Positions 37,947 to 46,470 of a stretch of DNA of 64,000 nucleotides are shown here, in pieces. The notes beneath the pieces were generated by a model that ran no database searches, was not told the origin of the DNA, and saw only the letters and a list, made by a program, of their open reading frames with translations. The translations under genes and the position numbers were made by a program. Each line of letters starts with the position of its first letter. Positions within the stretch are counted from its first letter, which is position 1. The DNA comes from Candidatus Thiodiazotropha endoloripes (GTDB taxonomy: Bacteria; Pseudomonadota; Gammaproteobacteria; Chromatiales; Chromatiaceae), in NCBI GenBank assembly GCA_001709035.1, contig LVKA01000023.1:62001-126000 (forward strand). Reading direction: 5' to 3'.

Positions 37947-39704
37947 TTACTGTTTTGAGTCCGTGTTGGAACGCTTTTTAGTCTTTCTTTTCTTAGGTTT
38001 TTTCTTCTCTGATCTGCTGCTTCTTTTGGCAGGTTTCTCCGCTTTTGCGAGACGGGAAATCTTCAGGCGTTGTCCGCAGACCCAGGCCTTTCTGAGATCC
38101 TGAAAAATCTCATGAGGCATGCCGACCGGTAGATCGACCAGACTGAAATCGTTTTGAATATCGATATGACCAATGTGCTCCGCATCCAGGCCCGCCTCAT
38201 TGGCAATTGCGCCAACGATATTACCAGGTTGTACATTGTGCTCATGGCCCACTTCGATGCGAAACCGTTCCATACCTGAGGGTGGGGCGGAGCCTGCAGC
38301 ACTGCTTTTTTGACTACTTCGCACTCGTTTGTCGCTTCTCTCCCTGGATGGCTCACTGTTTTTGGGTCTGCTTCTTTCAGGTTGAAGCAGTAATGGTTTG
38401 TCGCCAAGCGACATTTTTGCCAGAGCCGCTGCGATATCTATGGCGGGTACATCGTGCTCCTGTTGGTACTGTTCCAACAGGCCCTGCATAAAATCGAGCT
38501 CTTCAGATGCCAGGGTATCGCTGATTCGCTGCTTGAATGCGGCGATGCGTTTATTGTTGACGGTTTCGGTGCTGGGCAGAGTCAATTGATCGATTTTGTG
38601 CCGGGTCGACTTCTCGATCGAGCCCAACATACGCCTCTCCCGGGGGGCAACAAAAAGAATTGCGTCACCGGTTCTACCGGCACGTCCAGTTCTTCCAATA
38701 CGATGTACATAGGACTCGGCATCGTATGGGATATCGAAGTTGATGACATGGCTGATCCGCTCGACATCCAGGCCGCGGGCAGCGACATCGGTTGCCACCA
38801 GAATATCGAGTGCGCCACGTTTCAGCCGTTCAACCATCTGTTCCCGCTGCTTTTGCACCATGTCGCCATTCAATGCAGCGGCACTATAACCACGTGCCGA
38901 GAGCCTTTCTGCCAGCTCGGTGGTGGCGGTCTTGGTACGAACAAAGATGATAATGGCGTCAAATGGCTCGACTTCAAGAATCCTGGTCAAGGCATCCAGC
39001 TTATGCAGTCCTTTGACCAGCCAGTAACGCTGCCGGATGGTTTCAGCGGTGGCCGTTTTGCTTTTAATGGCAATTTCATGGGGTTGATTGAGATGACGCC
39101 TCGCAATATGGCGTATCTCTTTCGGCATGGTGGCGGAGAAAAGAGCGATCTGCCTCTCCGGGTTGGTCTGCTCGAGTATCCACTCCACATCGTCGATAAA
39201 GCCCATGCGCAACATCTCATCCGCTTCATCCAGTACCAGGGTCTGAATGTTATCCAGTTTGAGTGTGCCTTTGCGCATATGGTCCATGACCCGGCCAGGT
39301 GTGCCGACGACCACATGAACACCCCGTTTCAATTGGCGGATCTGAGTGCCGTAATCCTGACCGCCGTAGATTGGCAGGACATGAAAATCCTTCATCTGCG
39401 ATGCATAGCGCTGAAATGCCTCGGCAACCTGGATGGCCAGCTCCCTGGTCGGGGTCAACACCATAACTTGTACATGGCGCAGCTTCAGGTTCAGGCGAGC
39501 CAGCAGTGGCAGGGCAAAGGCGGCGGTTTTACCGGTGCCTGTGGGTGCATGTCCCAGTAAATCGTCACCTGCCAGTAAATATGGGATAGTCTGTGCCTGG
39601 ATCGGGGAGGGGGTTTCATAGCCTACTTTATCCAGTGCTCTGAGAAGCTGTTTCGGCAGATCGAACTCGTTGAAGCTGGTGACAGCGGGATCTTCGTGGG
39701 ACAT
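37947..39704 (-). CDS. deaD: DEAD-box ATP-dependent RNA helicase (DeaD/CsdA type)
   Basis: 585 residues. All core motifs are visible: Q motif (ETPSPIQAQTIPYLLAG), Walker A APTGTGKT, PTRELAIQV, DEAD, SAT, and HRIGRTGRAGRTGDAI. A DbpA-type RNA-binding domain follows (about 465-540, MERFRIEVGHEHNVQPGNIVGAIANEAG ... VDLPVGMP), then a Lys/Arg/Ser-rich tail. This order matches DeaD/CsdA, which acts in ribosome assembly and mRNA decay at low temperature. DbpA itself is shorter and less basic at its end. Confidence 0.9.
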   Translation of the reverse strand: MSHEDPAVTSFNEFDLPKQLLRALDKVGYETPSPIQAQTIPYLLAGDDLLGHAPTGTGKTAAFALPLLARLNLKLRHVQVMVLTPTRELAIQVAEAFQRYASQMKDFHVLPIYGGQDYGTQIRQLKRGVHVVVGTPGRVMDHMRKGTLKLDNIQTLVLDEADEMLRMGFIDDVEWILEQTNPERQIALFSATMPKEIRHIARRHLNQPHEIAIKSKTATAETIRQRYWLVKGLHKLDALTRILEVEPFDAIIIFVRTKTATTELAERLSARGYSAAALNGDMVQKQREQMVERLKRGALDILVATDVAARGLDVERISHVINFDIPYDAESYVHRIGRTGRAGRTGDAILFVAPRERRMLGSIEKSTRHKIDQLTLPSTETVNNKRIAAFKQRISDTLASEELDFMQGLLEQYQQEHDVPAIDIAAALAKMSLGDKPLLLQPERSRPKNSEPSRERSDKRVRSSQKSSAAGSAPPSGMERFRIEVGHEHNVQPGNIVGAIANEAGLDAEHIGHIDIQNDFSLVDLPVGMPHEIFQDLRKAWVCGQRLKISRLAKAEKPAKRSSRSEKKKPKKRKTKKRSNTDSKQ

Positions 39705-39848
39705 TGAGAATTCCTGGTGGGAGCAGATGAAGCGGCCATAGGCATGGCCGGGCCGTGAAGTATAATGGTCTGTTTACTGATTACAATAGCCAATATTACA
39801 GTCAGTATGCACTTTTATTTACAATGCGAGTTTAATTCCGGAGCTAAA

Positions 39849-40304
39849 ATGTCATTGCAGAGGATCTGGGTCGATGCCGATGCCTGCCCAAAACCGATTA
39901 AAGAGATTTTGTTTCGTGCCTCGGACAGAGTCCGTATTCCTGTTGTGCTGGTCGCCAATCAGGCATTACAGGTTCCCCCCTCAGAACTGATCCGCTCAGT
40001 ACAGGTCTCGGCTGGTTTTGATGTGGCGGATGACTACATCGTGCAACAGGCTCAATCTGGTGAATTGGTAATTACCGCCGATATACCCCTGGCTGCGGAA
40101 GTCATTGAGAAGGGCTGTCTGGTTCTGACTCCCCGGGGTGAGCGCTATACGGCTGATAATATCCGCCAGCGTCTGACGATGCGGGACTTTCTGGATACCA
40201 TGCGGGGTAGTGGTGTGGATACTGGGGGACCGGCAGCATTCAGTCATTCAGATCGCCAGGCTTTCGCCAACCAGCTCGACAGATTGCTAGCCAGGACCGA
40301 TTGA
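39849..40304 (+). CDS. yaiI: YaiI/YqxD family protein (UPF0178)
   Basis: 151 residues from ATG 39849 with GGAG upstream; a longer in-frame reading from 39765 has no family match. Family blocks: [82 protein letters not shown] and [27 protein letters not shown]-like fold suggested for the family; function unproven. Confidence 0.93.
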   Translation: MSLQRIWVDADACPKPIKEILFRASDRVRIPVVLVANQALQVPPSELIRSVQVSAGFDVADDYIVQQAQSGELVITADIPLAAEVIEKGCLVLTPRGERYTADNIRQRLTMRDFLDTMRGSGVDTGGPAAFSHSDRQAFANQLDRLLARTD

Positions 40305-40390
40305 CTGATCCTGATCCGGTGAGCAAATAGATGACAGTGAATCTCAGTCAACCGGCTCGGACAGTAAACCTTTTGCCGAGCGGGTAACGT

Positions 40391-40687
40391 CTACTTGAAT
40401 AGGTCCTCAGCGGCCTGGCGTAAAGAATCCTCTGATGTGGTTGCTTGATCAGTCAGTGGCTCCAGCGTTGGCTCAAACAGCTCGCAGAAATTGGCTTTTT
40501 CTTTATCTAGCACCCGTTCAACACTGGGTTCTTCGCATTGATTGGGGCGGCTGGGGGCATACCAACGGCAGTTACGGCAGACACGAGTCGGTTTACCGCA
40601 GGAGAGACAGCCCGTCTCACGGCCATAATCGGCTGTCTGCAATTCATGACCACAATGCCAGCATTTACCATTTATCAGGTCGCTCAC
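40391..40687 (-). CDS. Zinc-ribbon protein, unknown
   Basis: 98 residues. Paired cysteines CWHCG, CLSCG and CRNCRWYAPSRPNQCEEP with a final NFCELFEP suggest two zinc sites, one rubredoxin/zinc-ribbon-like. The C-terminal 25 residues are acidic and helical. It starts two bases after the SCO1-family gene stop, so it is likely co-transcribed with the oxidase accessory genes. Function unknown. Confidence 0.75.
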   Translation of the reverse strand: MSDLINGKCWHCGHELQTADYGRETGCLSCGKPTRVCRNCRWYAPSRPNQCEEPSVERVLDKEKANFCELFEPTLEPLTDQATTSEDSLRQAAEDLFK

Positions 40688-40689
40688 AG

Positions 40690-41355
40690 CTATTTTCTCA
40701 GTCTGGCATGGTCAGTGATGTTGAGAAAGTCATTGGCCATTTTCTGTGGATCATGTGGCGGGCTGAAATAGGCATGGTATTGGCCTTGCGGATCGACAAG
40801 AATGATTGAGGCAGAGTGATCCATTACATAGCCCATAGCACTGTCCTCAGTTTCAACCCGCTGGTAAAGAATGCCCAATGGTTTGGTCAATTTTGCAATT
40901 GCCGGTTCCGGTCCGGTGGCACCGATGAATTCCGGATTGAAATAGGTGACATACTCAGCAAGTCGTTCCAGCGAGTCTCTCTGAGGATCCACGGAAACGA
41001 ATGTGATCTTGTAGGGATCAGTTTGCCGTTCGCTTTTCAGCAGGTCGTTCATTTCACTGAAAAGAGACATGGTGGTAGGACAGATATCCGGACAGTAGGT
41101 ATAGCCAAAACTCATGAAGGTCCATTGTCCGAGTAGGCTTTGATTGTCGAATGTCTCGCCATGATGGTTGGAGAGGGAGAATGGTTTCAGGGAACGTAAT
41201 TCCGGAAGCAGGGTCGCCTGTTCGGTTGCCAGGGGCTGGCTTGAATCTTCAGACTTGGATCCTTGCAGGTAAGACCAAACCAGTAGTCCGCCGAGTAAGG
41301 CAGAGATTCCCAGCAATGCAGTTATCCCCAGGCGGGGGGTGGCGTTTTCCGACAT
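40690..41355 (-). CDS. SCO1/SenC copper chaperone family protein
   Basis: 221 residues with an N-terminal membrane anchor (about 11-30). The thioredoxin-like domain has the copper-binding CPDIC pair in FMSFGYTYCPDICPTTMSLFSEM and the conserved distal His in VMDHSASIILVDPQGQYHAYF. SCO proteins deliver copper to the CuA site of cytochrome oxidase. It lies next to haem A synthase, 3 bases after its stop. Confidence 0.94.
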   Translation of the reverse strand: MSENATPRLGITALLGISALLGGLLVWSYLQGSKSEDSSQPLATEQATLLPELRSLKPFSLSNHHGETFDNQSLLGQWTFMSFGYTYCPDICPTTMSLFSEMNDLLKSERQTDPYKITFVSVDPQRDSLERLAEYVTYFNPEFIGATGPEPAIAKLTKPLGILYQRVETEDSAMGYVMDHSASIILVDPQGQYHAYFSPPHDPQKMANDFLNITDHARLRK

Positions 41356-41358
41356 GTG

Positions 41359-42366
41359 CTATTCCCGTTGTCTCGATACCCAGATCAGTGTCACCAAAAT
41401 TAATAGTAGAATGGCAGCACCACCATTGTGAGCAACTGCAACATTCAGCGGTAAATGACCTAAAACATTGGTGATACCAAGGCCGATTTGCAATATGAGG
41501 ATTAATGTAAGCAGATATCCGATGCTTTGCAATGCACGTGCTGAACTCTTCCTTATCAACCAGTAAGTTAATACACCTAGAGTAATTAGGGTTAAGAGGG
41601 CGCCCAGTCTATGCGTGACATGTATAGCCGTACGGGCTTCGGTTTCCAGGACACCGAATTCATAGTTGATACCCAGACCGCGCCAGATCACAAATGCCTC
41701 TTTGAAATCCATTTCAGGCCACCATTGACCAGCATAACAGGTTGGAAAATCGGTACATCCCAGCGCGGCATAGTTGGTGCTGGTCCAGCCACCCAGCGTG
41801 ATCTGTATCAAAAGTATGAAAAGCGAGAAGTGAATCCATCGTCTGAGGTGGGCGCTGGTCTCCACCGTGTGCAGATGGTCGATGGGTCGCAGTCTTAGTA
41901 ACAGTAACCAGAGCAGGGCAAGGGTGGCAAAACCACCCAGCAGATGAGCGGTCACTATGGCTGGTTTGACCAGCAGTGTCACAGTCCACATCCCCAGTAG
42001 GGCCTGAAATATCACCAGCAACAGCAGTACGCCAGGGAGAATTACAGGCTGACGGGCGATTTCCCGGTTTGACCAGGCGAGTATCGCGAGGAGCAAAATG
42101 AACAGACCCAAGGTACCTGCCATATACCGATGGATCATCTCTTTCCAGGCTTTGGATTGATCGAATGACTGCTCGGTTGAGACCACCTCAGCCGATTCAC
42201 TGGGTACGATGAGTTGTCCGTAGCAGCCTGGCCAGTCCGGACAACCAAGACCGGCATCGGAGAGCCGCACATAGGCGCCAAGTAGTATGACGCAGAATGC
42301 CAGCAGGCAGGTCATTAGAACCAGACGATATTGAATTCGAAACAGCAAGGCCGGGTCTTTCCGCAT
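41359..42366 (-). CDS. ctaA: Haem A synthase (CtaA/Cox15)
   Basis: 335 residues with eight membrane segments. CtaA features: GAYVRLSDAGLGCPDWPGCYGQL near the N terminus, KAWKEMIHRYMAGTLG, HLLGGFATLALLWLL, GGWTSTNYAALGCTDFPTC and ATAIHVTHRLGALLTLI with the haem-ligand histidines. Converts haem O to haem A for aa3-type oxidase. First gene of the ctaA-SCO1-zinc ribbon transcript. The structural aa3 genes are not in the window. Confidence 0.94.
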   Translation of the reverse strand: MRKDPALLFRIQYRLVLMTCLLAFCVILLGAYVRLSDAGLGCPDWPGCYGQLIVPSESAEVVSTEQSFDQSKAWKEMIHRYMAGTLGLFILLLAILAWSNREIARQPVILPGVLLLLVIFQALLGMWTVTLLVKPAIVTAHLLGGFATLALLWLLLLRLRPIDHLHTVETSAHLRRWIHFSLFILLIQITLGGWTSTNYAALGCTDFPTCYAGQWWPEMDFKEAFVIWRGLGINYEFGVLETEARTAIHVTHRLGALLTLITLGVLTYWLIRKSSARALQSIGYLLTLILILQIGLGITNVLGHLPLNVAVAHNGGAAILLLILVTLIWVSRQRE

Positions 42367-42876
42367 GGTCTCCTCAACACAATGGGTGAGACGGCTGCTC
42401 GCATCCTGCGTGAGATAGGGAAATAATCTTCATTCCCACGGCAGCTTATTATAATCATGCCAGCCTAATATGAGTGCAGAACGTGAGTCAAATCAAACAC
42501 AAGCTTGTTTTGCTCTCTCTGCACGCCGGCAGGTCGATGGATTTCTTCAAGGTCATGCTTGAAGCTCCTAACTTTTTGATTATTATAAACACCAATTGCA
42601 TTGAACCCGTCGGCAGGCGCCCGATAACGGCGTGTCGATACCTTGCTGAGTCAGGCCCACTGAGATTGGAGCGTTACTGTGCGGTTGCCAGGTTAACAGG
42701 CCCTAGCAAAGAACAGCTAGCAGGGCGTTGAGGGTGGGATTTTTCTTCAATGGCACTCTGGCAGGGTGTAACAGGTGCCGATTGAGCGCCTTGGTACCCG
42801 ACTTGCCAAACGTGTACAGACCACTGTTTTCTGTTACCGGACTTAACCTCTCAATCCAAACTGGAGATTATTCACA
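42367..42876. other. Intergenic region between divergent oxidase-related genes
   Basis: No supported gene. GTTAACAGGCCCTAG at 42693-42707 and GGCAGGGTGTA near 42763-42773 resemble parts of the MITE-like element at 44254, possibly a degraded copy. Otherwise nothing recognisable. Confidence 0.3.
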
Positions 42877-44247
42877 TTGATTCCTTCCGAATGTGAGGAT
42901 TTTGAACTGCAGGCTACCAGTGAGCACAGACAAAAGCTGGCGCTCAGATGGTTGCAATTGGGTGTATTGGCTCTGGCACTGGCGGGCCTGTTTGCGCTAT
43001 TACTGGTACTTTCCCGGGTTCCTGGAAGTGAAGCCTTTTTTATCTGGATAGATTTTTTCAAAACCGCCCTGGTTATACACGTAGATCAATCGGTACTGAT
43101 CTGGTTCCTGGCGATGAGTGCCCTGGTCTGGTGTCTGACCTCCCCGGATAAGAGCAGGTTTCAGATTCTTGAGTCGATTGCCTATCTATCCGCACTTGGT
43201 GGTGCTTTGGGTATTGCTGTCTCCGCTTTTTTTGGCGAGGGCGCTCCATTGATGAATAACTATGTACCGGTTCTACAGCGCCCGGGGTTTTTCCTCATGC
43301 TGGGGCTGTTTGGAATCGGTATTACCTTGCAGGCAACGATTCGTCTGTCTAACTTTCGCCCCAGACAGTGGTTTGGTAATAAACCTGATATTCCCGGCTT
43401 GGCCAGCTGGACTGTATCAGTGGCGATCGTGATCTCTTTATTGGCTCTGCTGATTGCCGGATTGCAGATGCCTGACGAGGTGGAGGGGCAGGCCTACTAT
43501 GAGTATCTGTTTTGGGGGGCAGGGCACAGCTTACAGTTCGCTTATACCCAATTGGTTATTCTTGCATGGATTCTACTGGCACGCGCCAGCGGAGTAACGC
43601 TGCCAGGGAGTTCACGATGGTATGCGTGGGTTTTGATGATCGGTATCCTGCCGGTATTGATCACGCCAGTCATCTATATGGTTCATGAAACAGTGAGCCT
43701 TGAGTCGAGGTCGGCATTTACCGATTTGATGAAATATGGTGGAGGCCTGGCGGTAATCCCGGCAGGATTGTTGATATTCAGTGGATTGATTCGTGCCGAT
43801 CAATCAATAACTGAATATAAACCCCTGCGTGCTGCACTCTGGATGTCTCTGCTGCTTTTCTTCTCCGGTGGTGCATTGGCACTCTTTATTTCAGGTCTCA
43901 ATACTATGATCCCGGCTCACTATCATGGATCGATTGTAGGTGTGACACTCGGCCTGATGGGGTTGGGATATCTTCTACTGCCTAAACTGGGCTACCCATT
44001 ACCCCAAGGTCGGATGGTTGAGCTGCAACCCTGGATCTACGGCATTGGCCAACTGCTGCATATCTGTGGTCTGGCGGCATCCGGCTTGATGGGTATTCAA
44101 CGTAAAACAGCAGGAACCGCTCAGGGTCTGGAGAGTGTCTGGGCCAAAGCGTCGATGGGGGTTATGGGTATCGGCGGACTGCTGGCGGTAATCGGTGGAA
44201 TCCTCTTTGTATGGATTATGCTGCGCGCTTTCATACGTGGCAGGTAA
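42877..44247 (+). CDS. Haem-copper oxidase subunit I homologue (cbb3/NorB-like), divergent
   Basis: 456 residues with about 12 membrane segments, TTG start following CTGGAG. Histidines sit where oxidase subunit I ligands are expected: ALVIHVDQSVLIWFL (low-spin haem helix), FWGAGHSLQFAYTQLV (CuB helix), PAHYHGSIVGVTLGL and GIGQLLHICGLAASG. The usual HH pair of the CuB site is not seen (MKYGGGLAVIPAG there). It is found in sulfur-oxidiser-type genomes beside cox genes. Catalytic competence is uncertain. Adjacent divergent ctaA and SCO1 suggest an oxidase-related role. Confidence 0.8.
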   Translation: MIPSECEDFELQATSEHRQKLALRWLQLGVLALALAGLFALLLVLSRVPGSEAFFIWIDFFKTALVIHVDQSVLIWFLAMSALVWCLTSPDKSRFQILESIAYLSALGGALGIAVSAFFGEGAPLMNNYVPVLQRPGFFLMLGLFGIGITLQATIRLSNFRPRQWFGNKPDIPGLASWTVSVAIVISLLALLIAGLQMPDEVEGQAYYEYLFWGAGHSLQFAYTQLVILAWILLARASGVTLPGSSRWYAWVLMIGILPVLITPVIYMVHETVSLESRSAFTDLMKYGGGLAVIPAGLLIFSGLIRADQSITEYKPLRAALWMSLLLFFSGGALALFISGLNTMIPAHYHGSIVGVTLGLMGLGYLLLPKLGYPLPQGRMVELQPWIYGIGQLLHICGLAASGLMGIQRKTAGTAQGLESVWAKASMGVMGIGGLLAVIGGILFVWIMLRAFIRGR

Positions 44248-44253
44248 GCCGAA

Positions 44254-44446
44254 CTAGGGTCTGTTAACACAAATCCAAAATGACCTGTTTTGCCTGAAAA
44301 AGCACCAATCAAGGCGCGAGGAGCGTAGTCTGGTTGCTCCAAATGATGACGAGTAACGCCGAGTGGCGCATTTTCAGGCGCAACCCCTCCTTAGTATTAC
44401 TTAAAGAGGGGGCAGGGTGTATTGGATTCGTGTTAACAGGCTCTAG
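44254..44446. mobile_element. MITE-like foldback element
   Basis: 193 bases bounded by 23-base imperfect terminal inverted repeats: CTAGGGTCTGTTAACACAAA... on the left, and on the right a sequence whose complement begins CTAGAGCCTGTTAACACGAA. Only 3 of 23 positions differ. An internal inverted repeat (GCCTGAAAA at 44292-44300, TTTTCAGGC at 44371-44379) gives a second stem. There is no coding capacity. CTAG at both ends could be the target duplication or part of the repeat. The right end supplies the stop codon of the next gene. Confidence 0.75.
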
Positions 44447-44850
44447 TTTCGAACCTCGGTACGCAGGACTGGGAATTTGCTCTTACCAAAGTTGATGGTC
44501 AGGGTAATCTGTTCTTTCCCGTAAAAGGTATGCTCGATATTGATGGGATGTCTTTTTTCACCATCAGCGAACAGAGCAACAATATACTGCCGATCCAACA
44601 GGCGCTGGGATGACGATTGGTTCAGAATGGTCAAAGTCGCCCAGCGTTCACCCAACTGATTGCTCATGAAGAGACTGCTGATGATTTTGAAATCACCTAT
44701 TTTTGGCAGCAGATCATCCGCATCGGTGAATTCGAGGTAGAGTGATCCGGGTATTGGATCATCAAGCGTTAATACTTCATTCTCCGGAATCTCTTCGGCA
44801 TGGATACCAAGCGACAATATGAGAAGAAGCAGTGAAAATATTACAGGCAT
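44443..44850 (-). CDS. Hypothetical exported protein
   Basis: 135 residues with a signal peptide (about 1-18, ending GIHAEE). The mature part is beta-rich (GSLYLEFTDADDLLPKIGDF, RWATLTILNQSSSQRLL, RQYIVALFADGEKRHPINIEHTFYGKEQITLTINFGKSKFPV), like a small Ig-like or beta-sandwich domain. Its TAG stop lies inside the terminal repeat of the adjacent MITE-like element, so the original C terminus may have been altered. No family recognised. Confidence 0.65.
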   Translation of the reverse strand: MPVIFSLLLLILSLGIHAEEIPENEVLTLDDPIPGSLYLEFTDADDLLPKIGDFKIISSLFMSNQLGERWATLTILNQSSSQRLLDRQYIVALFADGEKRHPINIEHTFYGKEQITLTINFGKSKFPVLRTEVRN

Positions 44851-45349
44851 CGGAAACTTCCTTATTTGGCTTTTTCTATTGTTTCAAACGTGAGAGTTAG
44901 TCCATGTTTTTAGCCGTTGGGTTCAGAGTTGTCAGGTCATTGCAATTCGTGAATTACTTCAGTGTTGGAAAATACTGAATGGCTTCTATTTCGACTTCGC
45001 CCAGACAAAAAGTTTCATGAAATAATCAAACTCTGCAAAATTTATATTGTTACTGTTTATTTGTGGGGCTCAGATGAAATGATTCTTCATCATGCCGGCG
45101 GTTGCCGGGATCGTTATTGGGTGGCTTCTCAGTTATTCACTTCGCTCACCCTTCGGGTTGACTTACAGTCAATCAACGCGCCTAGCGCTTCTGTCTGGCC
45201 TATGCCGGAATAACGATGATCGTGATCGTCAGTACGGATTAAGTATTGAAGAATGATTGTGGCGAATTGCGTTCAGTAGCAATTTTTAGATCGATCCACT
45301 TTCCGTAAATGACGTAGTTGGCATCACTTTTGGAATCAACCGGGAGTAT
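44851..45349. repeat. Intergenic region containing dispersed repeat copy B
   Basis: About 45088-45157, read on the minus strand, contains GAAGGGTGAGCGAAGTGAAT followed by a CCCGGCAAC-GCCGG hairpin, matching copy A at 4878-4945 in order and orientation. No supported gene. Confidence 0.45.
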
Positions 45350-45403
45350 AAAAGCCTGGATATTTCACCTTGAAACGGGGATGACAAAATGAATCATCCA
45401 GGC
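45350..45403 (-). terminator. Probable terminator of the RTX gene
   Basis: In the minus direction GCCTGGAT, a 34-base loop and ATCCAGGC are followed by TTTTAT, about 20 bases past the stop. The long loop lowers confidence. Confidence 0.4.
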
Positions 45404-45421
45404 GGGAGAGATTGTTGCCTG

Positions 45422-46258
45422 TTAACGGGCAGAAATATGCTTCAGGACCATACCGGATCCGACCGGAAGGGTGGAAAGCTGGTCATCATTATCTTGTATA
45501 ATACGATCCCAGCCTTTGCCTCCATTCAGGTAATCTTGACCATATCCACCAACCAAAAGATCCCAACCTTTGCCCCCATGAATGGTATCGTTGCCAAAGC
45601 CACCAAAGATCCGGTCTCTACCTTTGTTACCTTGGACATTATCATTGCCGTAGCCACCATCGATGGTGTCGTTACCCCTGCCACCGCGGATTGAGTCATT
45701 ACCAAAACCACCATAGATCCGGTCGCTGCCTTTGCCGCCGCTGATGGAGTCATTACCGCGGCCGCCTTTGATGGTGTCGTTGCCTTTACCACCAACGATC
45801 CGATCATTGCCGTAACCACCATAGAGCTTGTCGCTGCCTTTTCCACCGTTGATGTAGTCGTTGCCGCCACCACCAAAAACTGTATCGTTGCCCTTGCCGC
45901 CAATCAGCTTGTCATTACCACAGCTGCCGTAAATGGTGTCATTTCCTTTCCCGCCATCGATTGTGATGCTGGTTTTTGGCCCGTAGAGTTGGTGCCCGGA
46001 CATAGTGATGGTGTCATTACCTCTGCCGCCTTTAATGACCAGGTTTTTCGCCTGTTCAGCGGTAAAATTGTAATCTTTACCATTGACGTTGACCTTAACT
46101 GAACCATCCATATTCTGATGGACATGGATTTTGTCATTACCTCCTCTGGCGTCCAGTACAACTTTACCAGTATTGAACTTCATGCCGAATGGGCCATTCC
46201 GGTTTCCCATGTCGACTCTGGTGGAGTTTCTATCGATTACTCTAATAAAAAGGCCCAT
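45422..46258 (-). CDS. RTX (calcium-binding nonapeptide repeat) protein
   Basis: 278 residues. The first ~85 residues form a small domain (VVLDARGGNDKIHVHQNMDG, VNVNGKDYNFTAEQAKNLV). From about residue 95 come roughly 17 consecutive nine-residue repeats of the GGxGxDxUx type (GGKGNDTIY, GGYGNDRIV, GGRGNDSIS and so on), which should form a Ca-loaded beta-roll. There is no Sec signal peptide, as expected for type I-secreted RTX proteins; the secretion genes are not in the window. AAGGAG precedes the ATG. At DNA level the repeats make an imperfect 27-base tandem array (about 45480-45990). Confidence 0.9.
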   Translation of the reverse strand: MGLFIRVIDRNSTRVDMGNRNGPFGMKFNTGKVVLDARGGNDKIHVHQNMDGSVKVNVNGKDYNFTAEQAKNLVIKGGRGNDTITMSGHQLYGPKTSITIDGGKGNDTIYGSCGNDKLIGGKGNDTVFGGGGNDYINGGKGSDKLYGGYGNDRIVGGKGNDTIKGGRGNDSISGGKGSDRIYGGFGNDSIRGGRGNDTIDGGYGNDNVQGNKGRDRIFGGFGNDTIHGGKGWDLLVGGYGQDYLNGGKGWDRIIQDNDDQLSTLPVGSGMVLKHISAR

Positions 46259-46355
46259 GTGTTACTCCTTTACGTGTTACTGGAATACTAATCCTTGAGA
46301 GAAGATTGAGCTTGCTAGAATCAATTAAACTACTTATCAACCGGAATCTGTAGAT

Positions 46356-46375
46356 GGGAATCTCCCTAGCTAGGG
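46356..46375 (-). promoter_or_regulatory. CTAGGG palindromic box upstream of RTX gene
   Basis: CCCTAGCTAGGG (46364-46375) is a perfect 12-base palindrome overlapping CTAGGGAGATTCCC (complement of 46356-46369). A related box (11 of 14 bases) lies upstream of the 707-residue protein gene. Confidence 0.35.
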
Positions 46376-46470
46376 TTATCCTGTATAACTTAATCATTAC
46401 AATAGGTTAATGAAAATAAGAAATCCGGGCATAGGCGCAGATTCAAGGGGTGGATCGAGCCGCTGGTAAT

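Noticed and set aside
38454-39560. Plus-strand frame of 368 codons opposite the RNA helicase
   Set aside because: Every helicase motif is in the minus strand; the plus translation has no domain pattern.
45480-45990. Tandem 27-base repeats as a possible CRISPR or minisatellite
   Set aside because: The repeats are in frame and encode RTX nonapeptides; there are no spacers.
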